64,000 nt of DNA from VXOI01 sp965216065 (GCA_965216065.1 CBDCFB010000001.1:310001-374000), one strand, 5' to 3'; positions 1 through 8,850 are shown, counted from the first letter of the stretch. Notes: generated from the sequence alone by a model not told the origin. Numbers and translations are program-made.

Positions 1-700
1 GGCCCTTCCTCAACTGGTCCAAGAAGGCCGCCGAGGTCCCGGAGTTGCTGTTGCCCTCCAGTTCCATCCACTCCACCTCACCGGTCTCCAGGCACACCGC
101 CGAGTAGTAGCTGGCCTTCTCCCCATACCGCGGGCTGGTGGAGTCCACCAGAGCCGGTTCACCCTTCAGCACCCACTTGCCCCGCAGTGTCCGCCCGGAA
201 GTGGGCCTCATCAGCAAAGAATATTCTGGCAGTCCGTTGAGCCTCCTCCCACAGGGCGGCGTACTCCTCCACGAATGACTTCCGTTTGGCCTCGTCCGCC
301 TTGAGCAGCCGCTTCTTGGGCCGCTTGAAGGCAAACCCCAAGCGGTGCAGCCAGTTCAGGCAACTGCTACGGCTCAAACTGGTGCCGAATCGTTCCCAGA
401 CAAACTGCCGGACTCCTTTCCAGTACCAGTTGGCCAGTTGGATACCTGCCTGGGCAACTCCTGCACCGCCTTCCCGCTGCCTCTCGTCAAGCACGAATAT
501 CAGGGCCGCATCCCTCGCCGAAGGCCGACGCCCACCGGCCGATGGTGTGTGGGTCCCGAGCGCCTCCGCCGTCGCCGCTGCCGAGCCCTGGGCCAGCAGC
601 CAGATATCCGCCGGCGCAAGGCCTTGGCATCCACCGCACCGTCAACCTCCCTCTCTGACGCCTCTTGCCTCCTTCGCCAATTTACCCCATGTTTCTATTT
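1..700 (-). pseudogene. IS630-family transposase remnant, cut by the window edge
   Basis: The minus strand encodes most of an IS630-type transposase: a helix-turn-helix part (TIGRWASAFGEG near 515-550), the inter-domain stretch with LSRSSCLNWLHRLGF, and the first catalytic block with FFADEAHFRAD near 190-230. It continues to the window edge with KASYYSAVCLETGEVEW. At least three frame changes are visible: about 540, about 505 and about 185, where the reading frame jumps before KWVLKGEP. The gene is therefore dead or badly decayed. The rest of the catalytic domain lies outside the window. The family call rests on resemblance to cyanobacterial and chloroflexal IS630 proteins and is fairly secure; the exact 5' end is not resolved. 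Confidence 0.7.
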
Positions 701-795
701 CACCGTAGTCCAACATCTTTGAAATGAGTACTGAGCGAGTGTATTGTACCAAGCATAGGGCGAAGAGGATTGGGACGTGTGAGGAGGGGATGGCG

Positions 796-1951
796 ATGAA
801 GAGATACCGGGTCAAGCTGAGTGCGGAGGAGCGGCAGGAACTGAAGACATTGGTGTCCCGTGGCCGGGGGGCGGCTTACAAGCAGACCCACGGGCGCGTC
901 CTGCTGCTGAGTGATGAGGCCCAAGTGGACGGGGCCATGAAGGATGAAGACATTGCCCGGGTTCTCCAGATTGGCCGTGCGACGGTGGAACGGGTGCGCC
1001 GGCGCTGCGTAGAGGAAGGGATTGAGGCGGCGCTGGGACGAAAGCGGCAGGTTAACCGGCGTCCGAAGCGGTTGGACGGTCAAGGGGAAGCCCACCTGAT
1101 TGCCTTGGCCTGCGGAGAACCGCCGGAGGGCCGGGCGAGTTGGACACTGAAACTATTGGCCGACCGGCTGGTCGAATGCGAGGTAGTGGAGAGCATCAGC
1201 ACTGAAACGGTGCGCCAGACGCTCAAAAAAACGAACTCAAGCCTTGGCTGAAAGAGTGCTGGTGCATCCCGCCGCAAGGCAGCGCCGAGTTCGTCTGTGC
1301 GATGGAAGACGTGCTGGAAGTCTATCAGCGCCAGTATGGGGACAACGAAGTTCTGGTCTGTCTGGACGAGACCAGCAAGCAACAGGTGAAAGAGACGCGC
1401 CGGCCGCGTCCGGCCCGGCCTGGGGCGGCGGGCTCCTACGATTATGAATACGAGCGCAACGGGGTGAGCAACCTCTTCATGTTGTTCGCTCCGCTGGAAG
1501 GGTGGCGCCGGGTGGAAGTGACGGACCGGCGCACGAAAGCCGATTGGGCCCGGGTGCTCAAGCAACTGGTGGACGAGGACTACCCGCACAAGGACCGTAT
1601 TGTGCTGGTGATGGACAACTTGAACACCCACCACCCAGCCTCATTGTATGAAGCCTTTGAGCCTGCCGAAGCGCGGCGCATCGCCGAACGGTTGGAGGTC
1701 CATTACACTCCCAAGCATGGCAGTTGGCTGGATCCTGTCCTGAGCTTGCCGAAGGGATGGCGGAGATCGAAATCGGGGTGATGGCCCGGCAATGCCTGAA
1801 CCGCCGTATTCCCGACCAAAGCGCTCTGCGGCGGGAGGTGGGAGCGTGGCAGCAACAGCGCAACCGGGACGCAATACGGGTGGACTGGCGCTTCACCACC
1901 GAGGATGCCCGCATCAAGCTCAAGTCCCTCTACCCACCAATACAACACTGA
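796..1951 (+). pseudogene. IS630-family transposase, frameshifted
   Basis: The likely start is the ATG at 796 (MKRYRVKLSAEERQELK). An N-terminal helix-turn-helix region (IGRATVERVRRRC) is followed by a DDE domain: first Asp in VCLDETSKQQ, second in LVMDNLNTHH, and the catalytic Glu in MAEIEIGV. The frame changes twice: near 1230, after ETVRQTLKK, and at 1731-1756, where a short GC-rich insert separates HGSWL from MAEIE. The three pieces together give a nearly full-length protein ending at 1951. All three acidic residues survive, so decay by small indels looks recent. Confidence 0.75.
1731..1756 (+). repeat. short insert breaking the IS630 transposase
   Basis: About 26 bases (core CTGAGCTTGCCGAAGG) separate codons that are adjacent in IS630 relatives (HGSWL and MAEIE). 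The insert shifts the frame. Its core resembles a short motif (CTTCGGCAAGCTCAGGA read on the other strand) that I recall as scattered through many environmental genomes; that recollection is not verified here. Confidence 0.5.
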
Positions 1952-1958
1952 TGGACTA

Positions 1959-2060
1959 CTAGCCACTCTGATTGAACAACTGCCGCCAGTACTCACGTCA
2001 GTGGTACACGATTCCTCCGCCACAGTGGTCTATGAAGTCGCCGCCATTGACAAAACCTAG
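1959..2060 (+). pseudogene. short open tail of an unknown gene after the IS630 end
   Basis: Thirty-three codons are open from the IS630 right border to a TAG at 2058-2060, including the stretch LPPVLTSVVHDSSATVVYEV. There is no start codon or ribosome-binding site. It may be the 3' end of a gene interrupted by the element, or chance. I do not recognise it. Confidence 0.2.
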
Positions 2061-2096
2061 CTAGTTGTCGAGATCGGTGATCGCTACAACGCACCG

Positions 2097-2306
2097 ATGA
2101 TCTCAATGGTAGAGAATGGCTTGGCGAACCTGTTGTTTGACGGTGCGGTGAATACGGCCCGCATACTTGGAGTATCGCTCGAATATCTGGTGAGGCTCAC
2201 AGACGAACCCACCCCGGTAGCGCAGCTATTGGACCAGGTGAACCGCTTGGAAGAGACCTTCATTGATCCGACTTCTGCGTTCGCCCGACCTGAGGAATTG
2301 GTCTAG
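2097..2306 (+). pseudogene. C-terminal half of an XRE-type helix-turn-helix regulator
   Basis: The 69-aa product begins MISMVENGLANLLFDGAVN and continues with ILGVSLEYLVRLTDEP. This matches the recognition-helix end of Cro/CI-type DNA-binding domains (SxxENG followed by A-x2-L-x-VS-x2-YL). The first two or three helices that normally precede it are missing and no ribosome-binding site is visible. It is best read as a truncated regulator. The remaining 30 residues are acidic and unremarkable. A shorter functional protein cannot be excluded. Confidence 0.4.
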
Positions 2307-2324
2307 TCGACACCGACGAGGAAC

Positions 2325-2347
2325 TTAGTACTACAGTCGCAGATCAG
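2325..2347 (+). repeat. solo IS701-type terminal sequence
   Basis: TTAG followed by TACTACAGTCGCAGATCAG resembles the end of the IS701-type element at 53.36 kb (CTAG then TACTACAGTCTCACTTTAG). IS701 elements use YTAR targets, and TTAG fits. No transposase or second end lies nearby, so this is a leftover end. Confidence 0.35.
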
Positions 2348-2462
2348 CCGGAGGTCTCTTCCTGATCGTCGGCGCTACCTTAACATTGCAGACCATTCCA
2401 GTTTTGGGGCTGTTACAATTAGCACCGCGACTCCCAACTAACGAAACTTTTGGAGAGTAACC

Positions 2463-2990
2463 ATGGCTGTTTCCGCCGGGATATCGAATGCGCTGGAACG
2501 TAACTGGGGTATGGTAGACCGCGCCATAGACGGGCTGAGTGATGAGACACTGGCGCGCCAGATATCCGACAGCGACAATTCCATCGGTTGGCTCCTCTTC
2601 CACATGAGCCGGGTGGTGGACGTTTTCATGAATTCCAGGTTCCAAGGCAAGCCTCAGATATGGATAGAGGACGGTTGGTGCGAGAAATTCGGCCTGAGCG
2701 ACGACCCGGAGACGACCGGCCAAGGCTGGGACACGGCGCGCGTGGCCGCGTGGCCGCTTCCCTCCAAAGACGTCCTGGTAGGGTACTACGAGGCCATGAA
2801 GACCTGCTGCCGGGACTATATGTCCTCAGTGACCGACGAGGAGTTGAGCGCCACCATGAGCCTGAGGCCCGGTTCGGACCCCGAGCCGAAAGAGACCATC
2901 ATCGGTGTCCTGGTCTTTGACAACATCGTCCACGGAGGCCAGATAGCCTTACTGCGCGGCCACTGGGAAGGCATGGGCTGGTTCGTCTAG
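2463..2990 (+). CDS. DinB/YfiT-like four-helix protein
   Basis: The product is 175 aa, the usual size for a DinB-superfamily protein, with no signal peptide or membrane segment. Candidate metal-binding histidines are in LLFHMSRVVDVF (near residue 48) and DNIVHGGQIALLRGHW (near residue 157); the latter matches the conserved C-terminal HxxxH-like helix of the family. Members bind a divalent metal, and some act as thiol-dependent S-transferases; the substrate here is unknown. GGAG lies about 7 bases before the ATG. A perfect 11-bp hairpin follows the stop by about 40 bases, so it is probably a single-gene transcript. Confidence 0.8.
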   Translation: MAVSAGISNALERNWGMVDRAIDGLSDETLARQISDSDNSIGWLLFHMSRVVDVFMNSRFQGKPQIWIEDGWCEKFGLSDDPETTGQGWDTARVAAWPLPSKDVLVGYYEAMKTCCRDYMSSVTDEELSATMSLRPGSDPEPKETIIGVLVFDNIVHGGQIALLRGHWEGMGWFV

Positions 2991-3030
2991 CCCGACCGCA
3001 GGCTTCCCGGACAATTTCTACAGGTTTACG

Positions 3031-3060
3031 AAGAGCACGGCGAACTCAAGCCGTGCTCTT
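3031..3060 (+). terminator. hairpin downstream of the DinB-like gene
   Basis: AAGAGCACGGC pairs perfectly with GCCGTGCTCTT around an 8-nt loop. The expected position for a terminator, but no strong T-run follows (CCTTGG), so Rho-independent action is plausible rather than certain. Confidence 0.6.
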
Positions 3061-3073
3061 CCTTGGCTCGACG

Positions 3074-3229
3074 CTAAACCAATACCAAGGTGGGATGTGC
3101 ATTTCGGGGAGATTGACGATGACCGAAAGGACTCCACGGCACCTCATATCACCTTCAGGCCCCAACTGGGTGGGCACCGACAGTGCGGTCTAGCGATATG
3201 TACATTTCACCTTGGCTTTAGTTTAGTAT
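3074..3229. mobile_element. MITE-like element with 29-bp inverted ends
   Basis: CTAAACCAATACCAAGG at 3074 is matched on the opposite strand by CTAAACTAAAGCCAAGG ending at 3229. The similarity runs about 29 bp on each side, differing at roughly seven positions. The 156-bp unit has no open frame. It fills most of the gap between the DinB-like gene and the end of the permease gene. A related unit lies at 5181-5318. Confidence 0.45.
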
Positions 3230-3389
3230 TACAACGACGGTTCTCGGAATGACACAAAGGGTGGACCAAGCGACTCACTCTTCAACGGGGGATCGGCGCC
3301 TCGCATTTTCCTGTTGGAATTGAGGGTATGCCCAGTCTCAGCGAACCGGCGAATTAAACCGGGCAGGACGGCTGGCCACCCCAGCGGCA

Positions 3390-5135
3390 CTAGGACGAGG
3401 GGGAGACCTGCACCGTAACGATATCTATGTCGTGGTACTTATGGTGCTGGACCGAGGATGCGTAATGACGCAGGAGGCGGAAGGAAATTTCGCGCTCGTC
3501 CTGTATCTCAGGCTGTTCGTTCATATAGGCCAGCTTGTCCTCCAGATTCCCGCCCTCGGTGGTCACTACAAATTCCATTTCAATGGTATCGTCCGCGCGA
3601 CGGGCAGCGACAATCAGGCGCCTCCTGGCATCCTCTTCCGGCTCCTCTTCCTGCGATAGCAGGCTCAACAGGGTTTCCTCTCCGGCTGACCTGAGCCGGT
3701 TTATTGACGCCTCATTCCAGCCGGCGTTCGCAGCGAATTCCTGGAGGAAGGAGTCAATTCTGGGTAGCGACGAAAGGTTCATGGCCACATTCAAGCGCCT
3801 GCGGCGCCTGGAGGTGAACTCCATCAACAGAGTGAGCAAGATCACGCAGACCGAGCCGGTTGTCATGCCGTTGCTGAGCAAGGTCCCCAGAGTTCCGGTC
3901 AACAGATCGGGCAGAATCACCTGGTTCTGAAAGCCTATACCTATCCAGAGAGACACTCCTATCACCGCGGCTTTTCGCCCGTCTACGCCGTCCCTGAAAA
4001 CGGTCCGCATGCCCTGTACGAAGAGGAGCGACATCATAAAGATCATGTAAGCCACCAGCACAGGGCGTGGAGTGGCGACAACCAGTGCTATCAGCTTTGG
4101 AGAGAACGCCACTGCTATCAGAATCAGGCCTCCGTAGATTCCCATGCGGCGCGCTGCGACGCCGGTGAGCATGATCCGGGCGGAGTTGGCCGCGCCAATC
4201 CTATTGGGAAGCGTACCCAGGCAGGCGGCCAGCAGATTGGTCAATACCAGAAGGTGGTGCGCCCCTTGAACTACGCGGAAGTCAGTGGCCCGGGGCCTGC
4301 GCCAGGCCACCTGCTGAATCACGACGGTTTCGCTGATCGAATTGATGGTGGTTGCCAGGTTCACTATTACAAATCCCGGCAAAAGCCCCCAGAAGGTCAC
4401 GCCAAAGCTGAGGTCGAATCCCGGCCAAGAGTAGCTGGGAATACCAATCCAGAGGGCCTCCATCACGTGCTGCCAGTCGTATGCGCCGAACGGGACCGCT
4501 ATTGCGCAACCTGCCACTATCGCGACGACCGGCGCCCACTGCTGCCACTTGGGCGACGCGAACAGCCTGAGCACCATAAGGATGGACAGGGCCATTCCTG
4601 CCAGGATGGGCGACGCCACCGAGGGAGCGCCCTCCGGCAAATCAGAAAGCCTGCTGAGTACCACGGCTATTACTGTGGAGGCCAGCAGCATGAGGACCGT
4701 TCCGGCGACCACCGGGCTGATGACACGCCGCAGCCAGGAGAGCCGGGAGATGAACACGAACTGTATCAACGACGAAGCGACAATCAGGCTCGACAGCAAG
4801 GCCGGGCCGCCGGCCAACAGCGCCGAGATACAGATGGCGATGAAGACGGATGCAGAAGATATGCTAAGGGAATATCCCGACCCGAATCTCCAGAATCTAA
4901 AGGTCTGCAGGATTGAGCCTATTCCGCAGACCACGAGGGCCGAAAAGAATATCCAGGACAGATAACCCTGGGATTGCCCGCCCGCCACGGCGATGATCGA
5001 CGTCGTGGCAGCCATTGCCGCCATGCGGGTCATGACATTCTGGAATCCGTGAGCCAAAGACGCCGGATGGCTTGGCCGCTCATCCGGTTGATAGAGGATG
5101 TTTTCGTTTACCTGCGCCACGTTTACCTGCGCCAC
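3390..5135 (-). CDS. NCS2-type nucleobase permease fused to a HATPase-like C-terminal domain
   Basis: The 581-aa product has about 12 predicted membrane segments from roughly residue 35 to 445, arranged like uracil/xanthine permeases (NCS2). A cytosolic tail of about 125 residues follows (LPRIDSFLQEFAANAGW through HDIDIVTVQVSPSS). The tail begins with a helix pair resembling the start of anti-sigma/serine-kinase HATPase domains (AGWNEASINRLRSAGEE) and ends in beta strands, but I see no DxGxG nucleotide motif. Substrate is unknown; the canonical NCS2 motifs are weak. A paralogue with the same fusion is at 55266. Both start near NENILYxPDER. The promoter side contains the second MITE-like repeat (5181-5318). 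Confidence 0.7.
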   Translation of the reverse strand: MAQVNVAQVNENILYQPDERPSHPASLAHGFQNVMTRMAAMAATTSIIAVAGGQSQGYLSWIFFSALVVCGIGSILQTFRFWRFGSGYSLSISSASVFIAICISALLAGGPALLSSLIVASSLIQFVFISRLSWLRRVISPVVAGTVLMLLASTVIAVVLSRLSDLPEGAPSVASPILAGMALSILMVLRLFASPKWQQWAPVVAIVAGCAIAVPFGAYDWQHVMEALWIGIPSYSWPGFDLSFGVTFWGLLPGFVIVNLATTINSISETVVIQQVAWRRPRATDFRVVQGAHHLLVLTNLLAACLGTLPNRIGAANSARIMLTGVAARRMGIYGGLILIAVAFSPKLIALVVATPRPVLVAYMIFMMSLLFVQGMRTVFRDGVDGRKAAVIGVSLWIGIGFQNQVILPDLLTGTLGTLLSNGMTTGSVCVILLTLLMEFTSRRRRRLNVAMNLSSLPRIDSFLQEFAANAGWNEASINRLRSAGEETLLSLLSQEEEPEEDARRRLIVAARRADDTIEMEFVVTTEGGNLEDKLAYMNEQPEIQDEREISFRLLRHYASSVQHHKYHDIDIVTVQVSPSS

Positions 5136-5180
5136 GTTTGCCTACGCCACTCGGAATGCTGGTTTGTCGTCAGGTTAGCC

Positions 5181-5318
5181 TTAAACCAAAGTCAAGGTGG
5201 GATGTGCACTTTCAGATTTATGGGAATCGGCTCGCAGGTTTCGCGGGACCCTCTCAACCCTTGATTGCAGGACGGTCCGGCAGTGCCGTTTGATTTCATC
5301 TGGTTTAGGTTCTAAACC
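5181..5318. mobile_element. second MITE-like repeat
   Basis: TTAAACCAAAGTCAAGGTGG at 5181 matches the left end of the 3074 unit. Its opposite end is a weaker inverted match near 5291-5318 (ATTTCATCTGGTTTAGG), which also contains the perfect palindrome GGTTTAG-GTT-CTAAACC. An internal CAGTGCCG resembles CAGTGCGG of the first unit. The two units bracket the permease gene in direct orientation at their left ends. Confidence 0.35.
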
Positions 5319-5395
5319 GAGGCCGAGGCGAGCCAAACAGGGAGTTGCGCTTCATTGCGCAAGGGGACGATTTCGGCGATGAGGACCTCGCGCCG

Positions 5396-6976
5396 TCAGG
5401 CGGCAGGTTCACTTCGGAGTTCGCTCGTGAGCTGCGCCAACAGGAAGAAAATGTTTTCGACGCAGTTGGTCGCCCTCACGACATCATACTGCTGGTTGCC
5501 GCCCTCCTCTGGCATCGCCTGAAGGTATCTCGCCCTGATTTCCTGCATCACGCCCCTGCGGTCTCCGATGAGTTGCCCGGCGAACAACCAAGCGTCTTCA
5601 TCGTCGCTTTCAATCGCATCCAAAAAGACAAGGAATGCGCTGTCGATGCCCTCAATCAGGGAGCTGTGCAAGTCGCTGAGCGGCGACCCTTCCGGAAGTT
5701 CCCGCAGTGAGTCGCACAGGTCTGAGAACTGCTCCTCCAACCAAACAATCAGCTTCTGACGGCTCAACACCGAGTTCCTGCGCTCGACGCTGCGGCTGGG
5801 GTGGTGGAGCTCGACTCCAGCCAAGAATTCTCTGATCCGGTCATTAAGCTCCCTTGTCGACTGGCGAACCCCCCCGTAGTCAACCCTTGTCCTGGCCATC
5901 TCGAGATAACCGGAAAACATGGAGAGAACTCGCTTTTGCTCAAGATGCGCCAAGTCCAGGGAGGTTTCGGCATCGTCCAGAGCGCGGTCGTGGATGTACC
6001 TGGGTCTTGAGATCTGCTCCGCTTGGCTGGCTGGCCAGAAACTCGAGAACAGCCTTACTGTCCAATCCGGAGCGGCGAGGGCGACGATGCGGGAAGGCGT
6101 ACCGTAGAGGATGACGGCCAGCGCGATTTCCGCGGCAAGGCCGATGTCAGTGGAAAGTACGGCGGCTTTTACCAGCGGCACATCAAGATACAGCTCGATA
6201 TAAAGAAGCGGGACCAAGATTATTGCTGGGAAGAATGTCTGCACCGCCGAGAAAACGGCGATTTGGCGAGCAGTACCGCTTATGTGCAGGGCGACCGCGA
6301 GGATGCTGAATCCGAGGCCGATGTAAACACCATAGACGAACATCAGTACCTGTTCGAATTCCACCAAGCCTGCGGTGGCCATTACAATGCCGAAGGCAAT
6401 GACCGGAAGTCCGGCTTGCACGATGAAGGTGAGGAGCGCCCCAAGAAGAAGGGACAACAGGAGGGAACGGACCGAAATTCCCAATGCAGCCTGAAACCAA
6501 GATTGGTCGGCAAGCGGCGCGGCAGATTCCTTGATCAGGATCAGGCCAAACACCAAAGATGCTACTCCGAACAGCATGGCACCCGTCTCTCGCAAGTGCA
6601 CCCTTCGCGCGCGGAATATCAAGATGCCGGCTACACCCAGCCCATAGAGGGCGAGCACTTTGATTTCGAAAGCCACCACCAGTATCAAAAACGCGACGCC
6701 CAATTGGGATCCAATGACCAATAAAAAGCCCTGCCGGGCGGAAATCAGATCTCCTCTCAGCATGCTGACGGTAATGGACGTGACCGCCACAGAGCTTTGG
6801 GTTACCGCCCCGGCCAGCACCCCGCAGCCAAACCCGGCGAATCGGTTGCTGGTCAGCCTTCTTGCCAGGATTCGGACCCTGGGACCTGCTACCGACTTCA
6901 TGTTCTCTGACAAGAGCCACATGCCGAAAAAGAGCAGCCCGATTCCCCCGATCATGCCTCCAAACAATCCAACCAT
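5396..6976 (-). CDS. Na/Pi-cotransporter family protein with PhoU-like tail
   Basis: The 526-aa product opens with GGIGLLFFGMWLLSENMKS, characteristic of the NptA/Na-Pi cotransporter family. Eight or nine membrane segments extend to about residue 300. The first signature repeat is present (AGAVTQSSVAVTSITV). In the second repeat the QSS is replaced (FIVQAGLPVIAFGIVMA). Residues 330-520 are helical and resemble the PhoU-like regulatory tail. Members import phosphate with sodium; with one QSS motif lost, transport specificity is uncertain. The gene is transcribed leftward; its start faces the terminator of the secreted-protein gene at 7103. Confidence 0.75.
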   Translation of the reverse strand: MVGLFGGMIGGIGLLFFGMWLLSENMKSVAGPRVRILARRLTSNRFAGFGCGVLAGAVTQSSVAVTSITVSMLRGDLISARQGFLLVIGSQLGVAFLILVVAFEIKVLALYGLGVAGILIFRARRVHLRETGAMLFGVASLVFGLILIKESAAPLADQSWFQAALGISVRSLLLSLLLGALLTFIVQAGLPVIAFGIVMATAGLVEFEQVLMFVYGVYIGLGFSILAVALHISGTARQIAVFSAVQTFFPAIILVPLLYIELYLDVPLVKAAVLSTDIGLAAEIALAVILYGTPSRIVALAAPDWTVRLFSSFWPASQAEQISRPRYIHDRALDDAETSLDLAHLEQKRVLSMFSGYLEMARTRVDYGGVRQSTRELNDRIREFLAGVELHHPSRSVERRNSVLSRQKLIVWLEEQFSDLCDSLRELPEGSPLSDLHSSLIEGIDSAFLVFLDAIESDDEDAWLFAGQLIGDRRGVMQEIRARYLQAMPEEGGNQQYDVVRATNCVENIFFLLAQLTSELRSEPAA

Positions 6977-7029
6977 TGAAGACCCTCGCGATATGATTTG
7001 AACGGCTTCGGTGCAGCGGCCAGAACCTT

Positions 7030-7064
7030 CTCCCCGCGTTACTTCCTTGATGTAACGCAGGGAG
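7030..7064 (-). terminator. hairpin after the 403-aa secreted-protein gene
   Basis: CTCCCCGCGTTAC (7030-7042) pairs with GTAACGCAGGGAG (7052-7064), one mismatch, around a 9-nt loop. It lies about 40 bases past the stop of the gene at 7103-8314 and before the start of the Na/Pi gene, so it can separate the two transcripts. Confidence 0.55.
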
Positions 7065-7102
7065 ACTCATTCCCCTCTGGACCAGTTACTGTTGCCGGTG
7101 GA

Positions 7103-8314
7103 CTATGAGAGGCGTCGGCTATGGGCCGCATTCCCGATGCTTGCCCCATCCACCGGCGTGCCGTCCTCGCTGTCCGAGGCGGTGAATTGCACGGAGACGC
7201 CGGCCCGGCCTTGATCGACCACCACCCAGTACTCGGTGGACATCTCGAGCATGACGGGTGTGGTCGGCGTGTACTCGTAGTTCTTGACCGTACCACTGGT
7301 AAGGGCCGACGGGCCGTTGAAGTCGGCCACCTTGGTCCCGGTTCCGGACCCGCTGTGCAGCGTGAGCACGGGAGCAACCGTGGCGGTCGAGCTCGTATGG
7401 AGCCGGATGGAGATGTCTTCCAGCGTATATCCTTCGTCATGGTTGCCCGTCGAGAACGGCTGGGCAAAGTCGAATAACTGCGTAAGTCCAGTGGTGCCGT
7501 CAGACTGCCCGATGTTGCTCGCCAGCGGCGGCGGATTGACCGTGCCGGTGATGGTGATGCGAATCACCCTGCTGCCGCTCGCGTCCTGCCAGGCGCCTCC
7601 GTTGTTCCACTGGAACTTGTCTCGAATCGACCAGCCTGCAAGAGAGGTGGAGTCCTCGCCGGTGCTGCTGGTGGCGTCCACGCGCAGTAAGTCGCCGGAT
7701 GGGGGGGCCTTGAAGACCACCATGTAGGTGGTGCTGGCGTCCAGCGTGAGCGCCGGGTCGGTCGGAGCGGTGTAGGTCAGCAATGCGAGGTTCGGGTAGG
7801 TTGGCGGTCCAGTGAGGTCCCAACATTCCGTAGTGGGGTGCGTGTTCTCGTCAACTTCGCAGATCTGCAGCGGTATGGGATCGTGGTTCGGGTCCTCGGA
7901 TCTGACGCTGGTGACGCTGGTGACGCTGGTGACGCTGGTGACGCTGGTGACGCGTGACGCTGGTGACGCTGGTGACGCTGGTGACGCTGGTGACGCTGGT
8001 GACGCTGGTGACGCTGGTGACGCTGGTGACGCTGGTGACGCTGGTGACGCTGGTGACGCTGGTGACGCTGGTGACGCTGGTGACGGTGTAGCCGTTTGTT
8101 TCGCTGCCGGTGGTGAAGGCTGGCCGTGATCACTGTCGTACGTGGCATTAATGTCCGGGGTCTGGAGCTGATTGGTGACCAGGGTCACCGGCGTGTTGGC
8201 GGAGTTCTGGCCGTGGGCCACGGGCGGCAGGACGAGCGCCGCCAGGGCGATTAGGAGGATGGGGAGGAGCCAGGTCGACGGGTGACGCAGTCGGGAGTTC
8301 TGATTACCGGTCAT
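7103..8314 (-). CDS. secreted protein with SPA/VTS tandem-repeat stalk
   Basis: The 403-aa product starts with a classic Sec signal (hydrophobic LLPILLIALAALVLP, cleavage likely after VAHG). Residues about 75-137 are a low-complexity stalk: about 14 SPA triplets followed by five VTS triplets. The C-terminal 260 residues contain two related beta-rich segments (LQICEVDENTHPTTECWDLTG; TTYMVVFKAPPSG; STEYWVVVDQG) also present in the protein at 36642-37427, so it is a domain family in this genome. No enzyme motif is visible. It is probably surface-exposed or released. The start overlaps the stop of the 96-aa ORF upstream (ATGA), suggesting translational coupling. Confidence 0.7.
   Translation of the reverse strand: MTGNQNSRLRHPSTWLLPILLIALAALVLPPVAHGQNSANTPVTLVTNQLQTPDINATYDSDHGQPSPPAAKQTATPSPASPASPASPASPASPASPASPASPASPASPASPASPASPASRVTSVTSVTSVTSVTSVRSEDPNHDPIPLQICEVDENTHPTTECWDLTGPPTYPNLALLTYTAPTDPALTLDASTTYMVVFKAPPSGDLLRVDATSSTGEDSTSLAGWSIRDKFQWNNGGAWQDASGSRVIRITITGTVNPPPLASNIGQSDGTTGLTQLFDFAQPFSTGNHDEGYTLEDISIRLHTSSTATVAPVLTLHSGSGTGTKVADFNGPSALTSGTVKNYEYTPTTPVMLEMSTEYWVVVDQGRAGVSVQFTASDSEDGTPVDGASIGNAAHSRRLS
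7904..8086. repeat. 9-bp tandem repeat with one broken unit
   Basis: Nineteen complete GACGCTGGT units: five from 7904 to 7948 and fourteen from 7956 to 8081. They are separated by a shortened unit at 7949-7955 (GACGC then GT). The broken unit shifts the frame, so the two blocks encode different triplets (VTS and SPA) on the minus strand. Slippage by whole units keeps the protein in frame. Confidence 0.95.
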
Positions 8315-8601
8315 ACAGCTTGAGCCTCGTAGAGTGAGTTACCGACCGGCATGGGTCGGCAACGGGAAGATCGGTCATAGGAGGTCGAGTCAGGTGGGGG
8401 TCCCTGTCCCGGCGGGGTCGGGGGGGCGCTTCCGGCAGGGAGTGGGGGACGTGTCAAGGCCATAATGGGGCTTGAAAGCGCGCGGAACGGCGACGCCCAC
8501 GCTTCCAGATTCGGCCGGTTGGCCGCGGTCCCGTCGTCCGTCTGGCCGTGCAAGCCCAGTTCGCGCCTGAACCGTGCTCCTCTGTTCTGTGCCCTAGTCA
8601 T
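8311..8601 (-). CDS. small conserved-looking upstream ORF (96 aa)
   Basis: The ORF starts MTRAQNRGARFRRELGLHG and ends PVGNSLYEAQAV, overlapping the next gene by ATGA. A diverged copy of 95 codons with the same ends and the same ATGA overlap exists at 27550-27837. The two products differ at a large fraction of positions yet both stay open, which argues mildly for coding. Composition is Pro/Arg/Ala-rich with no domain I recognise. It may instead be a structured leader that happens to be open in GC-rich DNA. Confidence 0.35.
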   Translation of the reverse strand: MTRAQNRGARFRRELGLHGQTDDGTAANRPNLEAWASPFRALSSPIMALTRPPLPAGSAPPTPPGQGPPPDSTSYDRSSRCRPMPVGNSLYEAQAV

Positions 8602-8850
8602 ACCTAGCGCTCTCTTTCAAACGTTCTGCGGTCCGGCTCTCCCGTTTCACCCACGTGCTCAAGTCCGGGGCGCCTCGGGACGCCATTGCCGAACACATCT
8701 CGCTCTGACGCTTCCCCAGCCTCTCAGCGTTGCCACAAAGGCCACATCCGCTCGCAGTCGCAGGAACGCCATTGCGTCTGTCCAGCGCCGAGCCAACGCG
8801 CCATACAGCAGAAGCCGCAACATCAAACCCTATAGTCCTCTCAGGTATTT

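Larger units (their letters stand above)
705..1959 (+). mobile_element. IS630-type element bounded by TA
   Basis: The left border reads GTAGTCCAACATC at 705 and the right border reads GATGGACTAC ending at 1959. The ends share an inverted GTCCA next to a TA dinucleotide on both sides, as expected for IS630/Tc1-mariner elements that duplicate TA. The element carries one decayed transposase on the plus strand. It sits directly against the 5' side of the minus-strand IS630 remnant, so two different IS630 elements are back to back. Terminal repeats beyond 8 bp are imperfect. Confidence 0.5.

Noticed and set aside
7904..8086. possible CRISPR array
   Set aside because: Units are 9 bp with no spacers; it is a coding tandem repeat.
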